A stretch of DNA of 64,000 nucleotides from Halichondria panicea (GCF_963675165.1 NC_087380.1:6815571-6879570); one strand, 5' to 3'. Shown: positions 22,401 through 34,642, counted from the first letter of the stretch. Program-made: numbers and translations. The notes: generated by a model from the sequence alone, not told the origin.

Positions 22401-25400
22401 CTCCTACTGTCCCCCTTATATCCTCCTACTGTCCCCCTTATATCCTCCTACTGTCCCCCTTATATCCTCCTACTGTCCCCCTTATATCCTCCTACTGTCC
22501 CCCTTATATCCTCCTACTGTCCCCCTTATATCCTCCTACTGCCCCCCTTATATCCTCCTACTGCCCCCCTTATATCCTCCTACTGCCCCCCTTATATCTT
22601 TCACACTGTCCCAGACTATCCCTTCTTTCTTCTCCTCTATTTAAATATTACGTACGTGTTTTGTCCTTGCAGATTCAGATGCTGACTTTGTTGACATTGA
22701 TCATTGCTCTCCACTCAATTCAAAGCTCTGGACTAGTTTGACTCAATGGCTGTCGGCCTTCGCCCCCACACCCATACACACCCTCACCAACACCCACACA
22801 CTCCTCACACACCTTACGGCCTCACAACCCCTCGACTCACTCAAGCCCTATCTCTACGTCTCTAGCTCTACAGAGTGGAAGCATTTTGTTCTAAGTCAAG
22901 AAGACAATGTTACGCAACTCTACCTACCTGACATGTTTTATCGTAGAGAGGGGACATTTGTTCTTCCCCTGGTAATTATGGACTGCCAATTAGCTCATTT
23001 GATGGACCCTGACCCCATGGGTAAAGAGTTGCCGTGCAAGTCACCTGACCTCCATGTCCACTGCCCATTGGCCGCTCGATTAGCCACACCCTCAGACGTG
23101 AGGGAGGGTTTGGAGCACCTCTTGTTCTCATTGGGCAATGCCCACGTCATCTCGTACCTGGACGTGCTCAGCCATGCTCTTAGTAGCAACCAAAACGTGA
23201 GCTATACCAGTACAGAGTACAGGGTGCAGAGTACAATTGCTTTCTCCCATACATTTGTAGGTACATGTACACAGTAATTATAACTACATGTAGTATTTGC
23301 CTGTACATTTAAGTAAGCCGTGTACAGGTCTCAGATTAATATTAGCTTGATTTGTTTGACCGTTGCTTTACATAAATTCGTTATTTAATGTAGGTACAGT
23401 AGACACAATGTAACTTTGAATGCCACATTTTACACAACACCATTACTATTCCAGGTATCTGGTACTGACTTTGCTACTGCTCTGACTGTGTGCCTGTCTG
23501 CTAGTGTCACGGTTGACCTCACTCCTCTACTAGCTGCCTTCTGTCCTCACGCCTCTAGTCACACAGGAGAGGAGGAGGGGCTTGTCAGCGCACCTCTGGA
23601 CACACCCACTCTCACGGAGCTACTGGAGGGGGTGGTCAGTCGCCAGTATTGGAAGACGTGTGTGAGGGTGGGGAGCGGGGATGACGACGATATATTCTAT
23701 CAACACTGGGGGGACGAGACGAGGGCAGCCATGTGGGGGGCATTGAGTGGGTGTGGTTTCCTCAACGTACCTAACGCTACTGGCTACTATCATTGGACAG
23801 ATCAAAGCACTCAGGAGAATAATGTAAGTGAATACTGTATTGATCAGTACACTATGGCGGGATCAATTGCCCGTGTGGGTGTGCGCGTGTGTGTTTACAT
23901 GTACATGTATCTTTGAACTCTGTACCCTTGCTATAGGTTGATGTAACTCCGTCTGTAATGTCTCCTGTTAGTGAGGCCTCCAGACCTGCCGAGGTAGAGG
24001 TGGTTACCATGGAGATAGCGGCCCACCCCCCTACAGAGAGTGATTGTCCTAGTGAGGAGGAGATGGACATCGAAGTGTTGTTTTCATCAGACGAAGACTC
24101 AGATGATGAGACCACACCCCCAACCCCTCAGGGCCACACCCCCTTATTCCTTAATGTACGCTTCAGCTTAAAAAACAAACAGACGGGTGATACGCATACA
24201 GTGTCACATGACATAAAGGCAGCAAAGAAAGGAATTGATTTCGTTCAAGACACGGTACCACTGTGCTTGAGTAAGCCCAGTTGTCATGGTTACTAACGAT
24301 TATATGTTGTTTCTTACAGAGCCACTGAAATCGAAGCTGCTGCCAAATCAAGACTACTTTGTTTCCATGGAGATGGAGTTCTTTTCGTTCACACCGCCCT
24401 CTTACCAGGACAATAGGTTAAAGTTCAGTGAGGAAGAGTCTGATGGGTGAGTGATTAATACACACCACGCCCATATAAGGACTGCCCACCTCCCCTTATA
24501 GTGGTGTCCCGCTGGTCGACCAAGGACCTCTCTCCACACTACCACAGATACACACTCCCACTGCCAATGCACTCAAGAATAAACTGGAGTGGTTGATCGC
24601 TGATGAGCTGGTCTCCATTGGTCGACAAGCCACACCCATCTCAGAGCACCTCCTGCAAACTGTCATGGCACATGTACAGATGACAAAATCTGACAAATGC
24701 TTCTCACATCGTGTTCCACTTCGTTTTGTGTTTGGCTCGAATCATTCTCTGTCCCACTTCTTGCAGGAGCTCGAAGCCGTGCAAGTTCCAGACTATACCG
24801 TCAACAAAACTGACAATTATTACTACCTCTCTCCGCTGCTCCTCCCACAAGGCCACGCCCACCACCAGCTGTCACTATGTCACATCAACGAGGACGAAGG
24901 TCGTTCCAAGACTCCGCCTCCCTACTCCATTCAGCCGAGGTCAAGAGTGCATCGTCGGTCACTATCGTCAGGTTACCCCCGAGGTCACGCCCCCAAAGGC
25001 CATCCTCCCTCCAGTCAGCCTGAGTCAGTGGGCGTGAGTGCCGAGGGCAGTCAAGATAGTCTAGCTGGTCTGAGTGTGGGCGGTTACGAGGCCAGTCAAT
25101 CGTGCAGCATCAGCAGTGTGTCAATGGAGCTGTATGGTAGGGAACTACAGGACGAGGGATCGTGGCTCATACTGCGTCCATTACCTGATATGGTGGAAGT
25201 CTGTCTACAGGTAAGATACATTGTGTTGTACTAACAACCCCCCTCCCCCTTATGCACGGTACAGTCATGCATGTACATGTACATGTAGATACGTACATGT
25301 AGCTTGTGTTGTTCGCTTTTGTTAATACCCTCCCCCCCTTATAGATACATGTACATGTACTAGCTTGTGTCGTTACATGTAGCTCTTGATACATAGCATC

Positions 25401-28400
25401 ACCGTACGCTCTTGCTATTACCACCACCTCTTATACATGTAGATACATGTACAAAGCTTGTGCTACATGTATCAGCTCTTCCAATATCCCCTCACCTCTT
25501 ATAGATTCGTAGCTCTCGGCCAGATGTGGACCTTGATGAGCTGGGTGTGCTGTGTGGTCTTTTGGAGAACGCTGTGTATAGAGTGTGTCATCGCACTAAC
25601 CAATGGTTCTTACTCAAGGAGCTACTAGACACTCGCATGTGCTCACCGTACCTGCTGTCAGAGAGTGCGTCCGAGGCGTGGGTCGATGAGGTCGTCAACA
25701 AGCACGAGGGTACGGGGTCAAAGGACACTCGGGAGCTATTCAGAGGTCAAGAGTTCATGTGTGATATTCAGTGGAAGATACACATCACACCACACTGGAG
25801 GCTAAAGGAGAAAGGTCAGCTGTCTCCATGAAACCCTCGTTGTGTGTGTTGCTCTGTTACTGTGTACTAAGTTAGCATACCTATTATAATGGCCTTCTCT
25901 AGAGGGGTACATAATTGATTTTTAATGAAGTTACATGTATAACCACCCAAATTGAAAGTAGCTAGCCAAATCAGGAAAATACGCACAATACCGCACACTG
26001 TAAGGCTATATAACCCATGGCAGTTTGTGTGTACTACCCCCCTACCTACACTGTACATGTACCTCGTCAGTTGGTATGTGCTCCCCTCCCCTACTTACCT
26101 CGTATACTCCCCTTCCCTGCAGGATCACAGACGGTGCTACGGATCACTCGTACTGCCCTGGATGTGTTCTCTGTGTCCAACAGACTGGACGTGTACGTGC
26201 TCCAGGACATCAGCTCAACGGGAGAGGAGGCCATTTTCTACCTCAAGTGAGCAACTCTCAGTGTACAAATAGATGCAAATTGGTACCCCATATTCAGAAT
26301 ATTCAGCGGCTATGAACACTACACACTAACTGTATTTGACCCTTTCCTAATGGATTGCAGTGCACTTGCAACTGAGAATTGCCCTACAGTAATACATGTA
26401 CAGGCAGTCAAATCGTTGCAAGCATTCTTAAAATAGAGCTTTTCAAGAATGCTATCATAGGTTTCTGTTTCAGTTTGATAAAGAGCAAGCTTACATGTAG
26501 GCTAGAATGCAGATAATAATATACGTACAGTTGTACATGCAGGGTTTCATCATCAAGGGGGGGGGTGATTATTCCCTCAAAATGTTGTAGAATAATGACA
26601 TCATCACATTAGTACTGTCTATGGTGTGTAGTATGTAACTAGATCTACATGTACTGTGATGCACTTGCCAACAATTGTGTGGCGTGCAACCAAACCTTCC
26701 CCCTAATCTTAGTACATGTAGTGGTGTATGACTGGAGCAATAAAACTAAAGACTTGGCATAGATGAAACACTGACATGCAACTTCTTTTGCATTGCAAAT
26801 CGATCTGCAATCCACTATAATTATGTACAAATGTGTCTGTATGCTGTATGTACGTGATAACTAAGAGGTGTAATGACTAGGGACAGAATAGGTGTGGCCT
26901 AGTGGTTAGGGTGGTGGCTTATAGTAGATAAGGTGTGGGTTCGATTCCCTCTTGGGGGACTTTTCTTATAATTATTTCTTACAAATCAATAAGTAATTTC
27001 CCTAAATTTTGAACACATCATACTCCTTCTCAAGTACATAATCAAGTTGGGTCGTCGCCCGGTTTCTGTGAAACGACCCAACTTGCCCTTAGGTAGATTG
27101 AATTCTCTCTTAAGTTATTCAACTACGCTAATTGGCCCTAATAAAAGTGCATGATAATTATCTAACAATCTATTGTGATTTACTGTTCTGCTTTGTCCGT
27201 GCCGATCATTTATTTTAAGTGCATGCTGCCATCTGTTGCAAGTGCACTGCCATCCCACTGTACAACAGATACTTCATTAAGCCCCACATTCCAATCTGAG
27301 CCACTATTTGGCGAATATGAACACTAGTATACACTGTTACATGTACAGAGACATTATTATGCCCCTCCCCTTTTCAGGATTGACGAGTCTCTGTGTCATG
27401 TGGAGGAGGGTAGTTTAGAAGAGTCCCTGGTAATGACTGAGGAACGACCAGAGACTCGAGCCACTGTCGAAGGTGAGAACATACCAACATACATGTACCA
27501 ATGTAAGGGGGGGGGGGGGTCCAGCTGTTCATCAATACTGTATGTGCTTCCTGATAACATAATTTACATATTGTGTGGGGGGGCTTGTACGTGGAGGGTA
27601 TCAATGTGAGTGGGTGTGTTGTGTGAGTGTGTGGGTGGGTGTGGGTGACAGCTCTTAATTACTCAAGAATTATGGATTTTAATTAGTCCACAAGTCAATG
27701 TGCCTCAACTGATTAACTGCCTCCTCTCTCTTGTCTGTGTCTGCAGCTGCTGAGACTATGAGTACGGTTTCAATGCAACCAAGCATATCAGAGGTGATCC
27801 CCGATCTAGACAAGAAGATCGATCACGCCCACTTCCAGTCGGGGAAGCCCCAGGAAAGTCTCGTACTGCAGTTGTATGGCATCAAGTTCCCCTCCCACGA
27901 TCTCACAGAGCGACTTAACCATGTCGTGCTATTCAAACTAGACGATGCTGTCCTCGAGGCCATGTGCTCTCTGTACGCTCGTAACCAACGCCTGAAGCTC
28001 TATCCTGCTGACGTGACATTTCTTCAGCCACTCATAACTGAACCATCACACATACTCTCACTGCCGCTACCTTCCTGGGCTACAAGTGTCGAAGCTGTCG
28101 TCTTTTACTTCCTCCAAAATTTTTCCGCCCTGACTCTGCGTCCCAACTACACGTCACCTGACAACAGAGATCATTTCCAAGTACCGCTCGAGTTACAAAA
28201 TGCCTACCTCTCAGAAACATGTGACAGCTCTCATGAGATCCACCAGGACCATCTGTTCCTGTACATTAGGCCGCACAACAAAGGGCGTGGCATGGGTGTG
28301 GTCAGTATCAGTCTCGTTAGTCCAGAGGGACGAATAATAACCCCTTTACCTGGAGTTGTGGAACCTAGCAGTCAGTATCCGAAACTTGGTGATTCAGGAA

Positions 28401-31400
28401 TTGAAGGGTTAAACTGTGTCATCACCGAGATTGAGAGTGAGGTCAAAGGTCACTATAACATTCGATTGCACGTGTGGGAAAAAGGGAACTTTGGTTTGAA
28501 CGAGTTTATGGATAAAGTTTTGTTGTGTTTCAAGCATTCATTAGTGGACTATATTCTAGAACTCCACCTACTGGCCCTCCCTGTGGCCACGCCCCTTAGA
28601 GACGAGAGGGATCGAGAGGTCAGCCCCTACATCCTCATAGACTATAGCGAGCGACGTGATTCGCTCAACGATGAACTAGAGACGGTGGTAGAGGAAGGGG
28701 CTACGGTACTGCCCCCCAGTCGCAAGATATCCAGAGACTCTCGTAGAGGACCGGCGGCAGACACACGTAGGGGGTCCAATGAAAGCCGCAGGGGGTCAAA
28801 CGATAACCCTAAGGGGTCCAACGATAGCCGCAGGGGGTCTAACGAAAGCCGTAGGGGGTCTAATGACAGCAAACATACCTCCAACGATACCAGGGCCAAA
28901 CCAAACAGTCGACGATCGTCTGATGATACTAATGGGCCTAATAGCAGGAAGGTTTCCACTGATTCTCGGAAAGCCTCCGCTGGTGACTCACGGAAGGTTT
29001 CAGCTGACGTACAGAGGACACTGGAGATGGAGTCCCTCCATGTGGGGTCAGTAAGTCCACAAAGGTCAAGAGCTTTCACTGAGCATATTATTGACAAGAT
29101 ACAGGACGCTATGGAAGGCAGTAAAGGAGGAGACAAAGAAGCCGATGCTAATAGGATGGCCGCTCACTTTGGCAACAAGGGCGTACTGAGTAAAGCATAC
29201 GAGAAACTTATCCCAGAACATTTATCAGCAGCTGCCAGATTAAAGGCACTCTCTGTGAAGCACTATCCATACACTGTCCTGGGCTCCTACTCTGCCAAAG
29301 CCTTCCTCACTCAAGCAATGGCCGCCCTCAAGCAACTGTCACCTGATCTAGCCGTAAACGTTTTTGCATCAACCCCTAACGGACAACTGGTGCACTTTGA
29401 CCCCCCACAAGATTGGACCAAAATCGAGCGACACGTGGACACACGACTGAGGGACCTTCGCTACATTCTGATTGGTCGGAACTTGTTGCAATTCAAGGAG
29501 AGTTTATACCCTGAGGCGCGTTCCCCACGTCCCTGGCTAGACAAGGCCTCCAACCTTCCCCTCCAGTTGTACCAACCACTGGATTGCCTCAAGGCTAGCA
29601 AGAGCCTACCAGTGCCACTACAACACATGCCCATTGCTGCCGAGGCTTTCGTACCTAGACAGAGAATGGTCGTGGCTATGGTGACATCTGACAAGGTGTG
29701 TATATACACGTAGTTGTAGGTTCATACATGTATACGTATGACTATTTATTATAAGCGTTTGTGTGTACAATAGAATGCAGTATTTTACCTCAACTGTGCT
29801 GTACTTACACTGCTGTACTTACACTGCTGTATACTACTAATAGCTAAACCTCATTCATTTTTGATACTGTAACAGTGAACATGTCTATTGTGTTAGCAGG
29901 CCACCCTCTATAATACAGCCAGGTTAATAGACTACACTGTTTACTGTTTTGTGCTCAGGTTGATGTGTGGTTGTACAACTTCTCTGAGGACTCTAGCAAG
30001 CGTATTGGCCACAAGCTGACCAAGGCCCACGAGTGGCAGAGCTCTCGCACTGGACTAGTGCATCACCTACTCACTCAGAAGCTGGGGCTATTCCAACACA
30101 CACAAGCCACTGACATACAGCCAGCTACCAAGGTGCAGTGGCCGGGTCATCAGGAACTTTGACTATTAATGCCGTGTACATGTATCTTTGCTTGTCTGTA
30201 CTTGAGATAGGACGTACTGCCCAATTTCTATTCTAAAAGGTGCATTTGTACTGTAGCTCCTTGAAAGGCCTATCAAGTAAGGTAGGAGGGAACCTGCCGT
30301 GGCTAAACTTTTCCAACAGCCTGTGTGTATGGGGTGTGTGAACACGTTTATAATTATGTGTTGAAAGCTCTTATGATCTTTTTCTAAGGTACAAAGGTCA
30401 AAACCATTGACACATTGTTTGTATTTCCCTGCAGCTGGCTGTGAAGACTTGTCCCAGTCGCAAGGAGTTGGTGCAGCTGATACGTAACCACACCCCTCAG
30501 GAGACTGATGCCCCGCCCCCTCGATCACGCCTCCAACGACCTGTACTGTCAGAATCACCTCTCCTCGACACACCCTATCAGAACTCCGCCCCCATAGCAC
30601 CACCCCAACGCACGGAGGACCCAGTCTACAACCACGGCCGTCAGTTAAGCTCTCACTTATCGACCCAGAGCAGAAGCTTTGACCGACAAGAACTACTGGG
30701 CAAAGTATTCCAATCGTGGCAGAGCCGGAGTCTGGCACCTGTCAACGCGGCCACCATCACAGCCCTCAAGAGAATGGCGCGTCTTCTTCACCTTTGTTGT
30801 TCCTCCATCCTCCCTGTCAGCTGCCTAAAGGTCAAGGGGGTCATTGAAGAGGTCAAAGAGGACCTACTCTCGCAGTATATTGGCTATCTGCAGAGTCTCG
30901 GATTTCAAGCCATCGCTGAGAGGATTGCCACACCCACTTCCCGGGGAGGGGGCAGACCACCCCCTGCACACACCACACACGTCACTAACAAGCACTACAA
31001 GTGCCTACAACGATGGTGGGCGGGAGGAATCATCTTAGCCGAGTTATGTTTCTATGACGATAACTTCGTCGTCAAGCTGTACAGTTTAGAGGCTTCTCGA
31101 CTTAACGATCGTTTGGCCCCCGAAAGTCAGAGCCTTTTCTCATTAGAATGTGCTCGATACAAAGATTTCATTCACGTTCATTCATTCATGATGGACTTTC
31201 ACCTTCGACTGTTGCTAAGCTACCTTAATAACTCACCACCCGACAACTTTGACCTCCGACGCTATATAATCTTGTGTTATGAGAAATCCCGCCCACATTT
31301 TGCTCGTAACCTACTCCAGAAGGGGAACTTGGAGGTGGCCACACCGTGTGTGCTACCGCTAGTTCTGTACCAATATCTGGTGGTCCATTGTGCCATGTTT

Positions 31401-33874
31401 GGTGGACGTACGCTAGATCTGCGAGGAGGAGGGGGGAGTGGTCGACGTGAGGATGTGGCGTTACTCATAGACGTTAGTACAGATGCACTGGGAACTTTGA
31501 CCTCTCCGCAGCTCACTGCACTCTTACAGGACGGACAGGTAAGTGGGTGTGGTCAGTGTGAGAGGAGCTTCGTAGTGCCTTAGTTTTAGTACTTATAATT
31601 TTAAGTCCCACAAAACATTTGCAATATTAAAAAGTTGTTATTTTCATGTAAAAGAGTACTCTGTATATTTATGTTTGTATGCCATTGATTATGTATGTTC
31701 ATGTGTACACTGCCCCGCCCCCCGCCCCCCGTCTCTCAGGACAAGTACGATATTCGAGTGCTCCTCTTATTCCGAAGTGTGGAGGACCCTAGTCCTGTGC
31801 TGCACCTCGACTACTACCTCCTCCTGGTCCACAGAGATGACAGTCACCCTCGTCTCATACGCCACTCCCCTCAACTGCTGCCCTCCTGTCACCCTCTACC
31901 ATCAGGTATTGTCAGTACCCAAATTGTAGAAAAAGCGTGGGCTATATATAACTGGCATCCACCCGTTTTAACGACTACATGTATTAGAACTTAGCGTTAT
32001 TTTGCCAAATTTCAGTTGTTTGGATAGCCATATCTTTCAGAGCTCGTAATTCATAATATATTATTATTGTGTATTCAGAATTAGCCCCTCCCCCTTTGCC
32101 TGCCCGCAGGTAACTATGATGACGAAGGGACTGAGAGCAGTGAGTTCAGTCTACAGGTACGAGAGCATCGACGACGGATGGGCCTCCTCTCCACACCCTC
32201 ACAAGCCTCACAACTCGTACTCAACACTCGGCTTATAGCGGAGCACATGACCGGGGTCAAGCTTCACCTTGAGGAGGCGTGTCAGGTGGCGCTCTCACAT
32301 ATGAGACGTGATGCACTCTGGAAAAGGATGGTGTACGGGCAGTCGGTAGAGGAAGGAGGAAGGGTGAGTGATGTTACCACTATTTTCACCACACATGAAA
32401 TATAATTGAAAAGAACCTCAAGTGTTCAGAATAGTTACAGGTCAGAGGAGGTACGACACGCGTGCCTCGATTAGGCGTTATTGCCTCTGCAATAACGTTG
32501 AGTGTGGGCGTAACCACCCCTCGATTATCCCGCCCACGCTCTATTGCAGAGGTAATTAGCAATCGAGGCACACATGCGCGTGTCGTACCTCTTTTGGTTA
32601 CCGGTAGTGTACATCGATCCTAACATGTATAGTGTGGTCCCGCTGTGTACACTGTGTAGCTAGAGAGGGTTCACGTGTGTTCTCTCTGTGTACACTGTGC
32701 AGCTAGAGAGGGTTCACGTGTGTTCTCTCTGTGTACACTGTGTAGCTAGAGAGGGTTCACGTGTGTTCTCTCTGTGCACACTGTGTAGCTAGAGAGGGTT
32801 CACGTGTGTTCTCTCTGTGCACACTGTGTAGCTAGAGAGGGTTCACGTGTGTTCTCTCTGTGTACACTGTGTGTAGCTAGAGAGGGTTCACGTGTGTTCT
32901 CTCTGTGTACACTGTGTAGCTAGAGAGGGTTCCCGTGTGTTCTCTCTGTGTACACTGTGCAGCTAGAGAGGGTTCGCGTGTGTTCTCTCTGTGTACACTG
33001 TGCAGCTGGGTTCACGTGTGTTCTCTCTGTGTACTGTGCAGCTAGAGAGGGTTCACGTGTGTTCTCTCTGTGTACACTGTGCAGCTAGAGAGGGTTCACG
33101 TGTGTTCTCTCTGTGTACACTGTGCAGCTAGAGAGGGCTCACGTGTGTTCTCTCTGTGCACACTGTGTAGCTACAGAGGGTTCACGTGTGTTCTCTCTGT
33201 GTACACTGTATAGCTAGAGAGGGTTCACGTGTGTTCTCTCTGTGTACACTGTGCAGCTAGAGAGGGTTCACGTGTGTTCTCTCTGTGTACACTGTGCAGC
33301 TAGAGAGGGTTCACGTGTGTTCTCTCTGCGTACACTGTGCAGCTAGAGAGGGTTCACGTGTGTTCTCTCTGTGTACACTGTGTGTAGCTAGAGAGGGTTC
33401 ACGTGTGTTCTCTCTGTGTACACTGTGCAGCTAGAGAGGGTTCGCGTGTGTTCTCTCTGTGCACACTGTGCAGCTAGAGAGGGTTCACGTGTGTTCTCTC
33501 CGTGCATTTCAAGTGAGGAGGGTTGTAGTCACTAAAGACACACACACATGTACACACACATGTAATGTGGAAAGTCAATTCTGAACTTCCGCTCTAGAGT
33601 ACGTGGATATTTCTAGAATGGAAGTTCAATGGAACTGGTGGGCTTCCGTATATTGGCTTGTAGTACTAACTGTACATGGCACTCTTGTAATAATTGATAT
33701 TTGTCACAGAGTCCATTGGAGGGTTTGAGTTGCTCAGAGTTCCGGGAGCTCCTACGCCTGGTAACCATGGTTCCATTGGACACTCTTGACAAGCGATTAG
33801 CTCCTCTTAGGAGGCAGCCTCGACGTTGGTTCAAGAAACTGTTACTGTGAGTGTATGAATTACGTACAGTGGTG

Positions 33875-33916
<42 letters not shown>

Positions 33917-34473
33917 GTGTGTGTGTGTGGGTGTGTGTGGGTGGGTGTATGGGTGTGGGTGGGTGGGTGTGTGTGTGGGTGTGTGTGTGTGTGTCAGTCC
34001 GTTGCATGGTGGGCCTATGTGTACATGTACATGTAGGTGTTGCCTTGCCTTGTGTGTGTTGACTGTGTGTGTGTGTGTCAGTCCGTTGCAGGTGCGGTTC
34101 GTAGACAATATCCGAGTGTACTGCAGCGATGATGACTCGTATAGTGGAGCAGCTATTGTCAACCCAGAGTGGCAGGACATGTGTCTACTAGTACAGGTCA
34201 GTCTGGCTAATAATAGCTAGCATGTACAGTTTAATTACCCCCCTCCCCCCCCACACACACACACACACACAGGTGGACAAGGAGACACGTAGTCTGTCCT
34301 GTATGTACCGCCACCCCAAAGAGGGCGGAGTCCCAAGAACAGAGCGACTTATAACAGCCAATCCAGAGGCTGAGAGAAGTCATGTGGAGACTGTTGTCAA
34401 CTTCATGTGCAGTTTCCTGTGGGCGAGTATTCTAGACACTTCACCACCTCAACCCCAACTGAACCTCTTGTAA
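15638..34473 (+). CDS. SZT2: SZT2 homologue, KICSTOR complex scaffold
   Basis: SZT2 links GATOR1 to the lysosome so that mTORC1 is switched off without amino acids. Exons (ends read from splice sites and phase): 15,638-~15,758; 15,862-16,012; 16,060-16,143; 16,451-16,559; 18,216-18,265; 18,512-18,826; 18,885-19,096; 19,153-19,208; 19,262-19,332; 19,587-19,747; 19,972-20,136; 20,355-20,882; 21,105-21,239; 21,302-21,380; 21,700-21,870; 21,926-22,142; 22,673-23,196; 23,455-23,823; 23,937-24,270; 24,320-24,446; 24,502-25,210; 25,505-25,814; 26,123-26,246; 27,378-27,472; 27,747-29,695; 29,959-30,132; 30,435-31,538; 31,740-31,905; 32,110-32,363; 33,710-33,846; 34,082-34,196; 34,273-34,473. Total about 3,100 aa (human 3,432). 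Family hallmarks: RVSRSVRATWFLDNL, SLALQLLPRCALKGLVILTDGV, HYTLPQSVANGMPLFYFPP, GRYATIQCRLS, and a terminal VNFMCSFLWASIL. The first coding exon was not found; MTLSGGE at 15,406 is out of phase. The first listed donor is uncertain. Confidence 0.93.
16228..16382. mobile_element. CAGTGGCRTAGGAAG-ended element, copy 1 (SZT2 intron)
   Basis: The sequence starts CAGTGGCATAGGAAG and ends CTTCCTACGCCATTG, with shared interior AGAGATGACTTATCAAGCTGC. It matches 19,423-19,577. The ends resemble hAT-type terminal repeats. The flanks are TG-rich, so a target duplication cannot be read safely. Confidence 0.7.
16741..18071 (-). CDS. Cys/His-rich RING protein nested in a SZT2 intron
   Basis: Two exons, 17,906-18,071 and 16,741-17,813, join in phase 1 to give 412 aa plus stop. 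The start MASILYQPEQ is the first ATG after the kB-like palindrome; an in-frame ATG at 18,104 lies inside that palindrome. The body has four repeats of about 50 residues of C-x2-C...H-C-x2-C-x3-(L/V)C-x2-C-F-x-G-x-x-HP-x-H, a DC1/ZZ-like zinc-binding module, each preceded by a LWxCDxC box. The C-terminus is a RING-like C-x2-C (CLVCSRRAATHIFSHGG...) ... CGGCGE ... CPYCRE, closest in style to Mind bomb/Neuralized RINGs. An E3 ubiquitin ligase role is likely but inferred. It lies wholly inside the SZT2 intron 16,560-18,215, antisense. I know no named orthologue. Confidence 0.85.
18089..18129. promoter_or_regulatory. Inverted pair of NF-kB-like palindromes
   Basis: A perfect 16-bp inverted repeat (18,089-18,104 and 18,114-18,129) with a 9-bp loop. 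Each arm contains GGGAATTCCC, a textbook kB site (GGGRNNYYCC, family knowledge). It sits 18-58 bp upstream of the likely start codon of the nested RING gene. It could equally be the remains of a small foldback element. Sponges do possess NF-kB, so regulation is possible. Confidence 0.55.
18382..18478. repeat. Two-unit direct repeat of about 47 bp in a SZT2 intron
   Basis: The unit ATGCCTGCGTC(C)TGTAGATCTAGGCTTGAGACTAGAC is repeated twice and followed by a further ATGCCTG. No coding role is seen. Confidence 0.7.
19423..19577. mobile_element. CAGTGGCGTAGGAAG-ended element, copy 2 (SZT2 intron)
   Basis: The order of blocks matches 16,228-16,382. The right end CTTCCTACGCATTA stops about 10 bp before the acceptor of the SZT2 exon at 19,587, so the element now supplies part of the 3' intron end. 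Confidence 0.65.
21470..21665. mobile_element. TATAGC-ended foldback element in a SZT2 intron
   Basis: The left end CTATAGCAGGTTATTTTCGAGG and right end CCTCAAATAACCAGCTATACGG are inverted. Interior motifs TTTTCGCGG and GGTTCAAATGGCC recur in the related copy at 35,715-35,925. It belongs to the CCGTATAGCGGG-like family seen across the window. Confidence 0.65.
22401..22600. repeat. 22-bp minisatellite in a SZT2 intron
   Basis: About nine units of TCCTCCTACTGTCCCCCTTA plus TA, the later ones with GCC for GTC. The length of 22 is not a multiple of three, so all three plus frames read the same PPTVPLISSY-like string with a shift. These open frames are artefacts of the repeat. Confidence 0.9.
26890..26962 (+). 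repeat. tRNA-like sequence, probably head of a tRNA-derived SINE
   Basis: Within a large SZT2 intron the sequence has an RNA polymerase III box A (TGGCCTAGTGG) and box B (GGTTCGATTCC) at tRNA spacing, with GGTTAGGGTGGTGGCTTATA between. The acceptor stem does not pair well and there is no clear anticodon loop, so a working tRNA gene is unlikely. It is followed by a T-rich run. Confidence 0.55.
28740..29010 (+). repeat. In-frame RRGSN repeat tract inside SZT2
   Basis: The long SZT2 exon 27,747-29,695 contains about ten degenerate repeats of 8-10 codons with R-R-G-S-N or R-K-x-S. Each carries an R-x-x-S or R-R-x-S consensus for basophilic kinases (PKA, AKT, S6K, SGK: family knowledge). The tract is a disordered insert between conserved segments. 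Confidence 0.85.
32434..32604. mobile_element. hAT-like non-autonomous element, copy 2 (SZT2 intron)
   Basis: The inverted repeat 32,443-32,596 begins CAGAGGAGGTACGACA and ends TGTCGTACCTCTTTTG. The 8-bp flanks GTTACAGG (32,434-32,441) and GTTACCGG (32,597-32,604) differ at one base. A single extra T precedes the left end. The arms also contain a GAGGC...GCAAT palindrome. Length 154 bp, non-coding. Confidence 0.85.
32634..33505. repeat. 43-bp minisatellite with one CACGTG per unit (SZT2 intron)
   Basis: About twenty near-identical units of GCTAGAGAGGGTTCACGTGT, GTTCTCTCTGTGTACACTGT and GTA. Most units carry the palindromic E-box CACGTG; a few have CGCGTG or CCCGTG. The array fills most of the intron between the exons ending 32,363 and starting 33,710. 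There are no unique spacers, so it is not CRISPR. Confidence 0.92.
33878..34078. repeat. TG-rich microsatellite before a SZT2 exon
   Basis: Runs of TG and TGGG fill the intron up to the acceptor GTGTCAG at 34,081. The apparent VCVCVC open frames on both strands are artefacts. Confidence 0.9.
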
Positions 34474-34642
34474 CTCTATTATATATATAACATTATTGTT
34501 TTTCTTTCACATTAATTGGCATCAAGCACAAAATTGTACAAAACTTCAACAATGATCGATGCTAGAATTAATTATTATGAAAAAAACTTCAATTATTGTA
34601 TGATTTTTAATTCACTTCAGGCTCTTTAGCTAATTATTATTA

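Noticed and set aside
22330..22741. Three overlapping open frames with PPTVPLISSY repeats
   Set aside because: The 22-bp tandem repeat reads open in all three frames by its nature. The region is an intron between SZT2 exons in matching phase.
26890..26962. Functional tRNA gene
   Set aside because: Boxes A and B are present but the acceptor and anticodon stems do not pair properly.
28642..29136. 164-aa minus-strand open frame rich in LRLSLDP repeats
   Set aside because: It is the antisense shadow of the RRGSN repeat in the SZT2 coding exon.
32634..33505. Regular repeats resembling a CRISPR array
   Set aside because: The units are contiguous with no unique spacers and lie in an animal intron. 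The same holds for 35,090-35,420 and 22,401-22,600.
33851..34220. Cys/Val/Gly-rich open frames on both strands
   Set aside because: These are TG microsatellite translations. Only the last part (34,082-34,196) is a real SZT2 exon.
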